Part shown: positions 10,531 through 19,371 of the stretch, in pieces | How the letters are laid out: the number at the start of each line of letters is the position of its first letter | Numbering within the stretch: the stretch's first letter is position 1 | From: Gp6-AA40 sp963818645 | GTDB lineage: Bacteria > Acidobacteriota > Vicinamibacteria > Vicinamibacterales > UBA2999 | Assembly: GCA_963818645.1 (NCBI GenBank) | Contig: CAWFTF010000004.1 | Coordinates: 133,285-197,284 of the forward strand | Direction: 5' to 3' | Length of the DNA: 64,000 nt | The notes under the pieces: model-generated | Told to the model about the DNA's origin: nothing | The model's input: the letters and a program-made list of their open reading frames with translations, nothing else | The model's database searches: none | Position numbers and translations under genes: made by a program

Positions 10531-10534
10531 ACGA

Positions 10535-11968
10535 TCAATGCGCGGGTTTCCCCGCGTCCTTTCGAGAGGTTGGTGTCTTGTTCGACGAATCTTGCTTCCG
10601 GCGTTCCACCCAGCCATTGACGACCGACTGACGGCCGCGTGCGATGCCGAGCGCTCCAGCGGGGACGTCCTGGGTGATCGACGATCCGGCGGCCACGTAT
10701 GCGCCTTTCCCCACGCGCACCGGCGCGATCAGCTGCGAGTCGCTGCCGATGAAGGCGCCGTCTTCAATCACCGTCTCGTGTTTGTGCTCGCCGTCGTAGT
10801 TGCACGTGATCGTTCCCGCGCCGACGTTCACCTTGGTTCCGATCGTCGCGTCCCCGAGATACGACAGGTGATTGGCCTTCGAGTGCGGGCCAAGCGTGGT
10901 CTTTTTCAGCTCGACGAAGTTGCCAATCCTGGCGCCTTCGCCAACAACGGTCTCGGGACGCAGGTGCGCGAAGGGACCGAGTTGTGCGCCGGCATCGATG
11001 CGTGAACTCGTGATAACCGAGAAACTCTTGATGGTGACGTGGTCACCGATTTCCGTATCGGTGATCGTGACGTGAGCGTGGATCTCGCACGCGGCACCAA
11101 TGCGCGTCCGGCCCTCGATGATCACGCCTGGGTGGATCACGGTGTCGGCGCCGATCTCGACGTCAGGATCGATGTAGGTTGCGGCCGGATCGACCAGGGT
11201 GACGCCCGACGCCATGAGCTCTTCGTTCTTCTTCTGTCTCACGAGCCTGCTTACCTCCGCCAACTCAGTTCGGCTGTTAACGCCTCTGACTTCTTGTGGA
11301 TCGTCAACGAGAACGCTCTTCACCAACAGCTTGCGCCGCCGGTAGATCGCCACGAGATCGGTGAGGTAGTACTCACCTTGCGCGTTCTGCGACGCAATGC
11401 TGCGGAGGGCGTCGAAGAGAGGCGCGAGATCGAACGCGTAAATGCCGCTGTTGATCTCGTGGATCTGGCGCTCGGCCGGAGAGGCGTCTCGTTCTTCGAC
11501 GATGCGCGCGAGCTCGCCATCCACCCGGACGATCCGCCCATAGCCGAAGGGACGTTCGACCGTGGCCGTCACCACAGTGGCTGCGGCTCGAGCACCACAG
11601 TGAACGCTCACCAGATTCCTCAACGTTGCCGACGTCAGAAGCGGGACATCGCCTGACAACAGAACGACCGTTCCAGTCCGCCCGGCGAGGATGGGCGCTG
11701 CCTGCATCAGCGCGTGGGCAGTTCCGAGCTGTGGCTGCTGAAGGGCGAACTGTACCGTCGTCTGAGGGCCTAAAAGGGCGCGAACTGCGTCCGCTCCGTG
11801 TCCGACAACGACCGTGAGCGTCTCAGGGGAGAGCGCCTCCGCCGTTCGCAGGACGCAGTTCAGCATTGAACCGCCAGGAACTCGGTGGAGCACCTTGGGC
11901 AGGCTGGATTTCATCCTGGTGCCCTGACCCGCGGCCAGGACGACCACATGAATTGGCGCGGAACTCAT
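10535..11968 (-). CDS. glmU: Bifunctional N-acetylglucosamine-1-phosphate uridyltransferase / glucosamine-1-phosphate acetyltransferase
   Basis: GlmU acetylates glucosamine-1-phosphate and couples it to UTP, making UDP-GlcNAc. The uridyltransferase signature is LAAGQGTRMKSSLPKVLH near the N-terminus. The second half is a left-handed beta-helix of hexapeptides (DTVIHPGVIIEGRTRIG and onward) with NFVELKKTTLG and HLSYLGDATIG of the acetyltransferase. The start used is ATG 11968 (MSSAPIHVVVLAAG), matching family length (477 aa). An upstream ATG at 12028 overlaps the rsmI stop as ATGA and would add 20 unrelated residues; translational coupling from there cannot be excluded. The order rsmI-glmU-glmS suggests one transcript. 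Confidence 0.95.
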   Translation of the reverse strand: MSSAPIHVVVLAAGQGTRMKSSLPKVLHRVPGGSMLNCVLRTAEALSPETLTVVVGHGADAVRALLGPQTTVQFALQQPQLGTAHALMQAAPILAGRTGTVVLLSGDVPLLTSATLRNLVSVHCGARAAATVVTATVERPFGYGRIVRVDGELARIVEERDASPAERQIHEINSGIYAFDLAPLFDALRSIASQNAQGEYYLTDLVAIYRRRKLLVKSVLVDDPQEVRGVNSRTELAEVSRLVRQKKNEELMASGVTLVDPAATYIDPDVEIGADTVIHPGVIIEGRTRIGAACEIHAHVTITDTEIGDHVTIKSFSVITSSRIDAGAQLGPFAHLRPETVVGEGARIGNFVELKKTTLGPHSKANHLSYLGDATIGTKVNVGAGTITCNYDGEHKHETVIEDGAFIGSDSQLIAPVRVGKGAYVAAGSSITQDVPAGALGIARGRQSVVNGWVERRKQDSSNKTPTSRKDAGKPAH

Positions 11969-12024
11969 CGAAGACTCAGATCTGACGCAAGAACCGAACC
12001 CGCGATAGCGCGGCTCGATATTGG

Positions 12025-12883
12025 TCATTCGACAGACTTCTTGGCCTCTTCGACCGCCGCGTAGACGACTCGGGCCGGAACAGAGAACGCCCTGGCCGCC
12101 TGAGACAGGGCAGCACGTCGAGAGAGTCCAGTATTGGTTAGTCGGCCAAACATTTCGACGGCAGCAGCCACGGCATCAGCCGACTATTTGTTGGTCATTT
12201 AACGGATCAGGCGTATTTATAGGCCCAACAACGACAGTGATCTCGCCTCTTCGGCTCAGAAATGTGGTCCAATAGCGGCCCCGCTTGTACCACGCAAGAG
12301 CTCTTGGTGGCGCTTCGTGAGCTCCCGCCCAATCATGATCTGTCGTTCACCCAATATATCGCGAGCCTCGGACAGCGTCACAGCAATCCGATGGGGGCTC
12401 TCGAAGAAAGTGACAGTGTGTGAAATCGCAAGAATTCGCGAAAACCAGCATCGTTCTGTCTTTCGACCGACGCGGGGGAAACCCGAAGATTGTCAGCGGA
12501 ATCAGGGGGAAACCAGACGCAACGGCCGCGACAAGAGGGGCGCTGGCGCCCGGGATCGGATCTACTGCAATCTGCGCCTTTATGCATGCGTCCACGAGCT
12601 CAACGCCTGGATCGGAAACGCCCGGCGTTCCCGCATCCGTCACCAGAGCCACATTCTTCCCGGCCTCGAGCCGAGATAGAAGCTGCGGCACACGCGTCCG
12701 AACGTTGTGTTGATGAAAGCTGACGGATGGGGTTGAGATCGCGTAATGGCTCAGCAATCTAGCCGTACGTCTGGTGTCCTCAGCAGCGATGAGGTCGACT
12801 TCGCGGAGGACGCGAATCGCACGAAAGGTCACATCCTCCATGTTCCCAAGAGGAGTTGCGACCACGAACAGCGTGCCGGACAT
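12025..12883 (-). pseudogene. rsmI: 16S rRNA (cytidine-2'-O)-methyltransferase RsmI, frame-broken
   Basis: RsmI methylates C1402 of 16S rRNA. The N-terminus is clear: TLFVVATPLGNMEDVTFRA, AEDTRRTARLL, TDAGTPGVSDPG and DPIPGASAPLVAAVASGFP. After about 12455 the frame loses homology, but other frames continue the family: HTVTFFESPHRIAVTLSEAR, IGRELTKRHQELLRGT, then RRGEITVVVG, then a C-terminal helix ending VVYAAVEEAKKSVE. At least three frame changes are needed, near 12455, 12285 and 12185. The total span matches a normal gene of about 280 codons, so nothing large is missing. Either this is a decayed gene or several uncorrected indels; the latter is favoured because other loci in the window show the same pattern. 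Confidence 0.85.
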
Positions 12884-12965
12884 CGCCTGTGGACGTGAGG
12901 TTATTGTACCATTGACAGGATGAGCGCTCCCCGAGGGGCGGCACTACGCAGAACAACATCCGGGT

Positions 12966-14624
12966 ATGTACCCATCGGAGCCATTTCCGCATTTCGTCGA
13001 CGATTACCTCGCGTACCTCCACGAGGCCCTGCCGAGCTATGCCGGCTTGGACGGCGTCCACGCGCATGACGACCTCCTCGAGGATCTGAGCCGCCAGGCG
13101 ATCGACGCTCACGTCCGCACGTTATCCGGCTTCGGCCGTCGCCTTCATCAAATCGATCCGACCCACCTCTCCGGAGTCGAGCGGGTGGACCATCCGATCG
13201 TGGCGGCCGGCATCGAGGCTCGGATGTACGAGCTGGAGGTGGTACGGTCCTGGGAGCGAAATCCCCAGATCTACGCGGAGATCATCGGGAGCAGTCTCGC
13301 GGGCCAGGCCCTCTTTGCGTACGCGCCAGAGGCCGAGCGGGCGCGCCGCGTAGTCTCGAAGCTTCGTCAGGTCCCCCGAGTCGTGCAGGCTGCCCGCGAC
13401 AACATCAAGGAGTGTCCGGGGATCTTCGTCAAGGTCGGACTCGAAAGCTGGCGCGGCACGCTGCGCTTCATCGAGTCGGAGCTGCCGCGCGCGTTCTCCG
13501 GTCTCGACGACCTCCACATTCTGGGTGACCTGGCTGACACATCGACCGAGGCCGCGACGGCGATCAAGTCGTACATCGACTATCTCGAGACGGATCTCGC
13601 GCCGCGGGCGAAAGCCTCGTTCCGTTTGGGACGCGAGCGCTTCGAGCGGAAGCTGAAACTCGAGGACGGCGTCGACATCAGCTCCGATCGGCTGCTCGCG
13701 ATCGCCCTGCGCGAGCTCGCTCTTGTGCAGGAGGAGTTCCGCAAGGTTGCCGGTCGTTTAAACGGTGGTGATCCTGTCGAAGCGTGGCGCAAGGCGAAGG
13801 AGCAGCACCCCGCGCCCGGCCAGCTGATCGCGGTGGCCGAGGCGCAGGTCGGCGAGCTCGAGGAGTTCCTCCGCACGCAAGACCTGGTGACGCTGCCTGA
13901 GTCGGAGCCGGTCGTCGTTGCACCATCGCCGGATTTCTATAGGTGGGCGTTCGCGAGCATGTGGACGCCCGGACCATTCGAAAGCAAACCGAGTCGCGCG
14001 TACTACTACCTGACCGACGTCGATCGAAGCTGGCCGGCCGATCGCCAGAAGGAACACCTTCGCGACTTCAACATCCCGACGCTCTGGAACATCTCGATCC
14101 ACGAGGTGTACCCGGGGCACTTCCTGCACTTCCGCCACCTGCGTCAGGTGGAGTCCAAGGTCCGCAAGTCGACGCTCTTCGCGCCGGCGTCATTTGTCGA
14201 GGGCTGGGCTCACTACTGCGAGCAGATGATGGTCGAAGCGGGATTCCGTCGTGGCGACGTCACGATTCGGCTCGGCCAACTCGCAGAATCACTCGTGCGC
14301 CTCGCCCGATTCGTCGTCGCCATTCGCCTCCACTGTGAGGATCTCTCCGTCGAGCAGGGCATGCGCTTCTTCCGCGACGAAGCATTCCTCGAAGAGACGA
14401 CGGCTCGCCGTGAAGCGGAGCGGGGCACGTTCGATCCAACGTACCTGGTGTACTCGCTGGGCAAGTTGATGATGTTGAAGTTGCGTCGCGACTACAAGGA
14501 ACAGCAGGGCGGCAGATACTCGCTGCGATCGTTCCACGATGCGGTGCTCTCGCAGGGAAGCGCGCCTTTCTGGGCCTTGCGACGACTTCTGCTCGGCGAG
14601 ACCGTGGACGCCTCACTGGAGTAA
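12966..14624 (+). CDS. DUF885 family protein, putative metallopeptidase-like
   Basis: The 552-residue protein belongs to the DUF885 family, common in Acidobacteria and Actinobacteria. The diagnostic blocks are HEVYPGHFLHF near residue 378, which resembles a displaced HExxxGH zinc site, followed by SFVEGWAHYCEQMM near residue 408 with a further Glu/His. This gluzincin-like arrangement supports a zinc peptidase, but no substrate is known. No signal peptide is seen, so a cytoplasmic site is likely. The ATG at 12966 gives MYPSEPFPHFVDDYL; it is divergent from rsmI across 82 bp. The 3' neighbour is a small zinc-ribbon gene 10 bp on, perhaps co-transcribed. Confidence 0.8.
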   Translation: MYPSEPFPHFVDDYLAYLHEALPSYAGLDGVHAHDDLLEDLSRQAIDAHVRTLSGFGRRLHQIDPTHLSGVERVDHPIVAAGIEARMYELEVVRSWERNPQIYAEIIGSSLAGQALFAYAPEAERARRVVSKLRQVPRVVQAARDNIKECPGIFVKVGLESWRGTLRFIESELPRAFSGLDDLHILGDLADTSTEAATAIKSYIDYLETDLAPRAKASFRLGRERFERKLKLEDGVDISSDRLLAIALRELALVQEEFRKVAGRLNGGDPVEAWRKAKEQHPAPGQLIAVAEAQVGELEEFLRTQDLVTLPESEPVVVAPSPDFYRWAFASMWTPGPFESKPSRAYYYLTDVDRSWPADRQKEHLRDFNIPTLWNISIHEVYPGHFLHFRHLRQVESKVRKSTLFAPASFVEGWAHYCEQMMVEAGFRRGDVTIRLGQLAESLVRLARFVVAIRLHCEDLSVEQGMRFFRDEAFLEETTARREAERGTFDPTYLVYSLGKLMMLKLRRDYKEQQGGRYSLRSFHDAVLSQGSAPFWALRRLLLGETVDASLE

Positions 14625-14634
14625 GAAGCAAGAG

Positions 14635-14943
14635 ATGCCGCTCTACGAATATCAGTGCGAAGCGTGCACACGTCGCTTTGAAGTGATTCGGAAGTTCTCC
14701 GATCCCGAGCTGCAGGTGTGCACGTTGTGCGGGAAGGGACCGGTGCAGCGGCTGATGTCCTCACCGGCGATTCAGTTCAAGGGATCGGGCTGGTACATCA
14801 CTGACTATTCGCAGAAAGGGAAAGCTGGCAGCGAGTCTTCGAGTACGTCATCACCCTCAGACTCGAAGTCCAGCACCAGCGAAACGACGACGACCAAGAC
14901 GGATACGCCCGCGCCCGCCACGAAGCCGGCGTCCTCCGATTAA
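14635..14943 (+). CDS. FmdB-type zinc-ribbon protein
   Basis: The 102-residue protein begins MPLYEYQCEACTRRFEV and has a second pair CTLCGKGPVQRL, together the four-Cys zinc ribbon of the FmdB family of putative regulatory proteins. The block IQFKGSGWYITDYS is also typical. The last 40 residues are low-complexity Ser/Thr/Ala/Pro/Lys, probably disordered. The start at ATG 14635 matches the family N-terminus. Function is unknown; family members are usually described as possible transcriptional or nucleic acid-binding regulators. A second member of this family lies at 43680-43931. Confidence 0.85.
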   Translation: MPLYEYQCEACTRRFEVIRKFSDPELQVCTLCGKGPVQRLMSSPAIQFKGSGWYITDYSQKGKAGSESSSTSSPSDSKSSTSETTTTKTDTPAPATKPASSD

Positions 14944-14951
14944 GAGTCTCT

Positions 14952-14970
14952 CGACGCGCTCAGCGCGTCG
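14952..14970. terminator. Hairpin between convergent FmdB and galU genes
   Basis: A perfect 8-bp inverted repeat, CGACGCGC and GCGCGTCG around a TCA loop, begins 8 bp after the zinc-ribbon stop and runs over the galU stop codon. It could act as a bidirectional terminator. There is no clear T-tract on either strand, so intrinsic termination is only suggested. Confidence 0.4.
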
Positions 14971-15862
14971 TTCCCGCTGGTTTGTCGAGCGTCTCGAGAT
15001 AGCGGCGGAACGGCTCGGCGAATTCGGGGCGTTTGAGTGCGAAGTACGCCGTCGCTTTCAGGAATCCGAGCTTGTTCCCCGTGTCGTGCCGCACCCCGGA
15101 GATCTCACATGCGTAGAGCGGGCGTTTCTCGAGAAGACGCCGCATCCCGTTGGTGAGCTGAATCTCTCCCGTCCGATCGCTCGCCGTCTCCTGCAGCGCA
15201 GGGAATATGTCTGGTGTGAGGATGTAGCGACCGATGATCGCCAGATTGGAAGGCGCCTCTTCTCTGGGTGGCTTCTCGACAAGATCGACGATGCGATGGA
15301 CACCGGGGCCAAGATCGGTGTCATCGATCGCGACGATGCCGTAGCTCGAGACATCCTCCGGCGGCACGCGTTCGACGGCGATCACTGGACCATTCACGCG
15401 CTCGAACACGTCGATCATCTGCCGCAGCGCCGGCCGTGGCGCGTCGATCACATCGTCGGTGAGCACAACCGCGAAAGGTTCGTCGCCCACAAGATGTCGG
15501 GCGACCAGGACGGCGTGTCCGAGTCCGAGAGGCTCTCCCTGGCGGACGGACGCCACGTTGACCCACTTCGAGAGATGACGAATTTCGTCGAGTTGATCCT
15601 TCTTCCCGCGTCGCTCGAGCACGCTCTCCAGCTCGTAGGCCACGTCGAAGTGATCCTCGATGATGCTCTTGCCGCGGCTGGTGACGAGGATGATGTTGTC
15701 GATGCCGGACTGAAGGGCCTCCTCGACACCGTATTGAATGATCGGCCTGTCGACGAGCACCAACATTTCCTTCGGCAATACCTTTGTCGCGGGCAGGAAG
15801 CGAGTGCCCAGACCCGCTGCTGGATAAACGGCCTTTCTAACGGATCGCTCCATGTCCGACAT
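14960..15862 (-). CDS. galU: UTP--glucose-1-phosphate uridylyltransferase
   Basis: GalU makes UDP-glucose from UTP and glucose-1-phosphate for polysaccharide and glycolipid synthesis. The 300-residue protein shows the nucleotidyltransferase signature PAAGLGTRFLPATKVLPKEM, then VDRPIIQYGVEEAL, LGLGHAVLVARHLVGDEPF, VLTDDVID and EIQLTNGMRRLLE, all in the usual order. Family length is 290-310. The ATG at 15862 is used; a second ATG at 15853 is possible. It is divergent from serS with only 24 bp between the two starts, so the two promoters must overlap each other or the coding regions. Confidence 0.95.
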   Translation of the reverse strand: MSDMERSVRKAVYPAAGLGTRFLPATKVLPKEMLVLVDRPIIQYGVEEALQSGIDNIILVTSRGKSIIEDHFDVAYELESVLERRGKKDQLDEIRHLSKWVNVASVRQGEPLGLGHAVLVARHLVGDEPFAVVLTDDVIDAPRPALRQMIDVFERVNGPVIAVERVPPEDVSSYGIVAIDDTDLGPGVHRIVDLVEKPPREEAPSNLAIIGRYILTPDIFPALQETASDRTGEIQLTNGMRRLLEKRPLYACEISGVRHDTGNKLGFLKATAYFALKRPEFAEPFRRYLETLDKPAGTTR

Positions 15863-15886
15863 CGTATCGCAGGTAGAATCGGCAAC

Positions 15887-17170
15887 ATGCTCGATCCAGC
15901 AACCCTGCGTGACGATCTCGAGGGCCTACGGTCCGCGTTACAGAAACGTGGCGTGGACTTGTCGAGCGAGCTTGAAGCGTTGGCCACGCTCGAAGCGCGT
16001 CGCAGGCGGATCCTCCCCGAGCTCGAGGGACTGAAGCGCGAACAGAACACGTCGGGAGATGAAGTTGCGCGTGCGAAGCGGCAGGGCATCGACGCCTCGA
16101 AGATCCAGGAGGCCAGCCGTCAGCGAGCGCAGCAGATCAAGCAACTCGGCGTCGAGCTCGACACCGTTGAGCAGCGACGCAATCGCGGGCTGCTGACGAT
16201 TCCCAATCTGCCGCACGAGAGCGTTCCTGTCGGCAAGAGCAGCGCCGACAACGTGGAAGTGCGTCGACATGGAACGCCGCGCACATTTGATTTCAACGTG
16301 CAGCCGCATTGGGACCTTGGGCCGGCGCTCGGCATCATCGACTTCGAGCGCGGCACGAAGATCGCGGGTGCCCGGTTCTCCGTGTTGATCGGTGCAGGCG
16401 CGCGCCTCGCACGCGCGCTGATCAACTTCATGCTGCACTTGCACACCACGAAGCATGGATACACCGAGGTCGAGCCGCCATTCATGGCGAATAGCGCCTC
16501 GTTGATCGGAACCGGCAATCTGCCGAAATTCGAAGCGGACCTCTTCAAGATCGCCGGCGACTGGGATCTGTTCATGGTGCCGACCGCTGAGGTTCCGCTC
16601 ACGAACATGCATCGAGGCGAGATCCTCGACCGTCCGCTGCCGATCAGATACACGGCGTATACACCGTGCTTCCGCAGCGAGGCCGGGTCGTACGGTGCGG
16701 ACGTGCGCGGCTTGATTCGTCAGCACCAGTTCGACAAGGTCGAGCTGATGGCGTTCACCGAGCCGAGCCAGTCGTACGACGAACTGGAACGGCTGACGAC
16801 GTCAGCCGAAGAAGTCCTGAAGCGCCTCGAGCTTCCGTATCGCACGGTGCTGCTCTGTACAGGTGATATGGGCTTTGCGTCGGCAAAGACGTACGACATC
16901 GAGGTGTGGCTACCGGGGCAGAACACGTATCGTGAGATCTCGTCCTGCAGCAACACGGAGGCGTTTCAGGCGCGGCGGGCGAACATCAAGTACCGGCCTC
17001 AGGGTACCGGCAAAGCGGAATTCGTCCACACGCTCAACGGCTCCGGACTCGCGGTGGGCCGCACGCTCATCGCCGTGCTCGAAAATTTTCAGCAGGCCGA
17101 CGGGTCAGTGGTGATCCCGGATGCGCTCCGTCCGTTCATGGACGGCGCATCGGTGATCAAGGCAAACTAG
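15887..17170 (+). CDS. serS: Seryl-tRNA synthetase
   Basis: SerS charges tRNA-Ser (and tRNA-Sec) with serine. The 427-residue protein starts MLDPATLRDDLEGLRSALQK, followed by a long charged coiled-coil arm of about 100 residues that grips the tRNA variable arm. The class II core shows motif 2 (YTPCFRSEAGSYGADVRGLI) and motif 3 (LNGSGLAVGRTLIAVLENFQ), with EISSCSNTEAFQARR between them. The frame is open far upstream through antisense galU, so the start was set by the family N-terminus. A tRNA-Ser gene begins 42 bp after the stop, an unusual pairing of enzyme and substrate genes. Confidence 0.96.
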   Translation: MLDPATLRDDLEGLRSALQKRGVDLSSELEALATLEARRRRILPELEGLKREQNTSGDEVARAKRQGIDASKIQEASRQRAQQIKQLGVELDTVEQRRNRGLLTIPNLPHESVPVGKSSADNVEVRRHGTPRTFDFNVQPHWDLGPALGIIDFERGTKIAGARFSVLIGAGARLARALINFMLHLHTTKHGYTEVEPPFMANSASLIGTGNLPKFEADLFKIAGDWDLFMVPTAEVPLTNMHRGEILDRPLPIRYTAYTPCFRSEAGSYGADVRGLIRQHQFDKVELMAFTEPSQSYDELERLTTSAEEVLKRLELPYRTVLLCTGDMGFASAKTYDIEVWLPGQNTYREISSCSNTEAFQARRANIKYRPQGTGKAEFVHTLNGSGLAVGRTLIAVLENFQQADGSVVIPDALRPFMDGASVIKAN

Positions 17171-17212
17171 TTCAAGCGGGTCGCCAGTTCGGGGTTCGTG
17201 CTGGTCTCGCAC

Positions 17213-17302
17213 GGAGAGATGGCCGAGTGGTTTAAGGCGGCGGTCTTGAAAACCGTTGGCTCGGAAACGGGCCCGGGGGTTCGAATCCCTCTCTCTCCGC
17301 CA
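17213..17302 (+). tRNA. tRNA-Ser (anticodon UGA)
   Basis: The acceptor arms GGAGAGA and TCTCTCC pair perfectly, with discriminator G and an encoded CCA at 17300-17302. The D arm is GGCCGAGTGGTTTAAGGC. The anticodon loop CTTGAAA places TGA at 17247-17249. There is a long class II variable arm, as expected for serine, and a canonical T arm GGGGTTCGAATCCC. All features of a functional tRNA are present. It lies directly downstream of serS on the same strand. Confidence 0.97.
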
Positions 17303-17362
17303 AACATCGCGCAAATAAACGAAGTCCAGCTGCTGACGTCGGCTTACGCCTGGGCCATTCAG

Positions 17363-19222
17363 TTAACCGGGAGGCCTGCTGGTATCGTCCCTCGCGTGTT
17401 CGGCAAGCGCGAGGTGTCGCGTCAGTGCCTGGCGCGCCGTGTCGATCTGTTCTCGCTGGACGTGAATGGTGTCGCGCCTGAACATCGCCTTGGGCAGATA
17501 CAGAATCGGCGCGTCGTAGATGCCGGTGGTGTCGAAGTAGTGGAACTGGTCCGACACCGGCACGGGCAGCACGCGCAGGCGAATGCCAGCCCGACCGGCC
17601 AGCTGGTGCATCAGCGACAAGAAGTGCCGGGAGACGTGCGACACGACAATCGGCCCGGTGAGCGGCGCGTTGGGGTCCTCGCCTTCCTCGACAGCCGAAC
17701 CCGACTGATTGAACCAGCTGTTCATCGCGCTCAGGTTGGGCAGCATGGCCCGTCGCGAGTGGGCAAGCAGCAGCGGCCAGCTTCTGGTGACGGCAAAGGT
17801 ATCGAAGACCTGGTCCACGTGATGGAAGTACCCGAAGTAGTAGTCTTCGGTAAACACCTGGTCGAGATTGTTCTCGAACGACCGCGGCTGGTAAAACATC
17901 TGGGTCATGAACAGCAGCGACAAGGACGATGGACCAGGCCACCTCGCCGGTTGTGAGCAGCGACACGCCGTCACCGATGCTGGCCAGGACCGCGATCGGG
18001 TGCACCACCGTGTACCAGGCCCCGGCGGCGATGCGTTGCACGATCAGGTTGGCGTCGGCCAGTGACCTGGCGCGGAAGAAGATCCAGGCAAACGACACGA
18101 GGTTGAACGTGACGACGGTCCGGAGCGGTCAATCCCCAGCCCAGGCGATTCAGGTGCAACGCCGCGACCAACTGCTGCCGCAGCCGGCTCGTCACCACCG
18201 AACACGCCAGATAGACGCCGTGCAGAGCTCCCCAGATGACGAACGTCCACGCCGCCCCGTGCCAAAGACCCGAGATCATGAACACGATGAGCAGATTGCG
18301 AACGTGTCTCCAGCGCGTCGTCCGGCTGCCCGAGCGGCACGTACAGGTAATCCTTGAACCAGGTGGACAACGAGATGTGCCAGCGGCGCCAGAAATCCCC
18401 GATCGACGTCGCAAAGTAGGGACGATCGAAGTTTTCCATGAGCGTGAAGCCCATGACGTTCGCGGCACCAAGCGCAATATCCGAGTAGCCCGAGAAGTCG
18501 CAGTAGATCTGCACCGCGTAGAGCCACGTAGCAAGCAGAAGGGTGCCGGCGGAATAGGCTGTGGGATCGCCGTAGACCCCGTTCACCACGATTGCGAGCC
18601 GATCGGCGATCACCAACTTCTTGAACAGCCCGGCCAGCATGCGGCTCAGGCCGGCAAAGACTCGATCCGCGTCGAACTGGTGGACTTCCCTGAACTGGTG
18701 AAGAAGGTTCTGCGGCCGTTCGATCGGTCCGGCGACCAACTGCGGGTAAAACAGCACGTAGAGGGCGTAGATGCCGAGATTCCGCTCGGCCGGCTGCGTT
18801 CCGCGGTACACCTCGATCGTGTAGCTCATGGCCTGAAACGTGTGAAACGACAGGCCGATCGGCAGCAGGAGTGCCAGGAGGGGCACCTGTATCTGCGGGT
18901 CGAATAGCAGGAACACATCGTTGACATTCGTGGCCAGGAAGTTCCAGTACTTGAACACCGCGAGCACGCCGACGTTGGCGAGTACGCTCAACGCCAGGTA
19001 CCAGCCGCGGCGGCGGCCGGCGGCGTTCTCGATGAGGAGGCCGGCCACGTAGTCGACCAGGATCGTGAAACCGAGGATGAGGATATAGACGGGCACGAAC
19101 GCCATGTAGAACCAGGCGCTCGCGCCGAGCAGGAGCGCCCAGCGGACCCTGTGCGGCAGCACGAAGTACAGCAGTGTGACGAAGGGGAAGAAAAGGGCGA
19201 ACTCGAGCGAGTTGAAGAGCAT
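17363..19222 (-). pseudogene. MBOAT (AlgI/DltB-type) O-acyltransferase, frame-broken, with unusual C-terminal extension
   Basis: Membrane-bound O-acyltransferases move acyl groups onto extracellular polymers. The start MLFNSLEFALFFPFVTLLYF, the repeated membrane helices, QLVAGPIERPQNLLHQF, YCDFSGYSDIALGAA and RPYFATSIGDFWRRWHISLS are all family blocks; SGLWHGAAWTFVIWG carries the catalytic His. Homology jumps frame near 18338, 18122 and 17925, each time keeping sense. The first site would be healed by restoring two G in a G run. After the last helix (WSIVLVA then LFMTQMFYQPRSFENN) comes about 190 residues not typical of MBOATs. They include RRDTIHVQ, reminiscent of the DxxH block of SGNH hydrolases that are normally a separate downstream protein. 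Fusion, deletion or assembly error are all possible. Confidence 0.75.
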
Positions 19223-19229
19223 ACTTCGG

Positions 19230-19267
19230 CCCGGGCAAGGCGCTGACCCCCGGGCAACGCGCTGACC
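19230..19267. repeat. Two tandem 19-bp GC-rich repeats
   Basis: CCCGGGCAAGGCGCTGACC at 19230-19248 is repeated at 19249-19267 with a single G-to-C difference, and a partial third copy starts CGGGAG. The repeat sits just upstream of the MBOAT start. It could be an operator or simply a small tandem duplication. Confidence 0.7.
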
Positions 19268-19371
19268 CGGGAGCTATTCCACGATAACATCAAGCTCAGC
19301 CGACAGAAAAGAGCGAGGCGTGAAAGTGGGAAAGGCCTCGTGCAATTGGACGCAGGAACGGGAACCAGGTG

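Noticed and set aside
10531..10534. glmS ribozyme upstream of glmS
   Set aside because: Only 4 bp lie between glmU and glmS, leaving no room for the riboswitch.
12884..12965. Sigma-70 promoter (TTGACA near 12914; TACAAT on the minus strand)
   Set aside because: Neither hexamer has a matching partner at proper spacing, so no promoter was called.
15086..15886. Long N-terminal extension of serS
   Set aside because: This part is antisense to galU; SerS homology begins exactly at ATG 15887.
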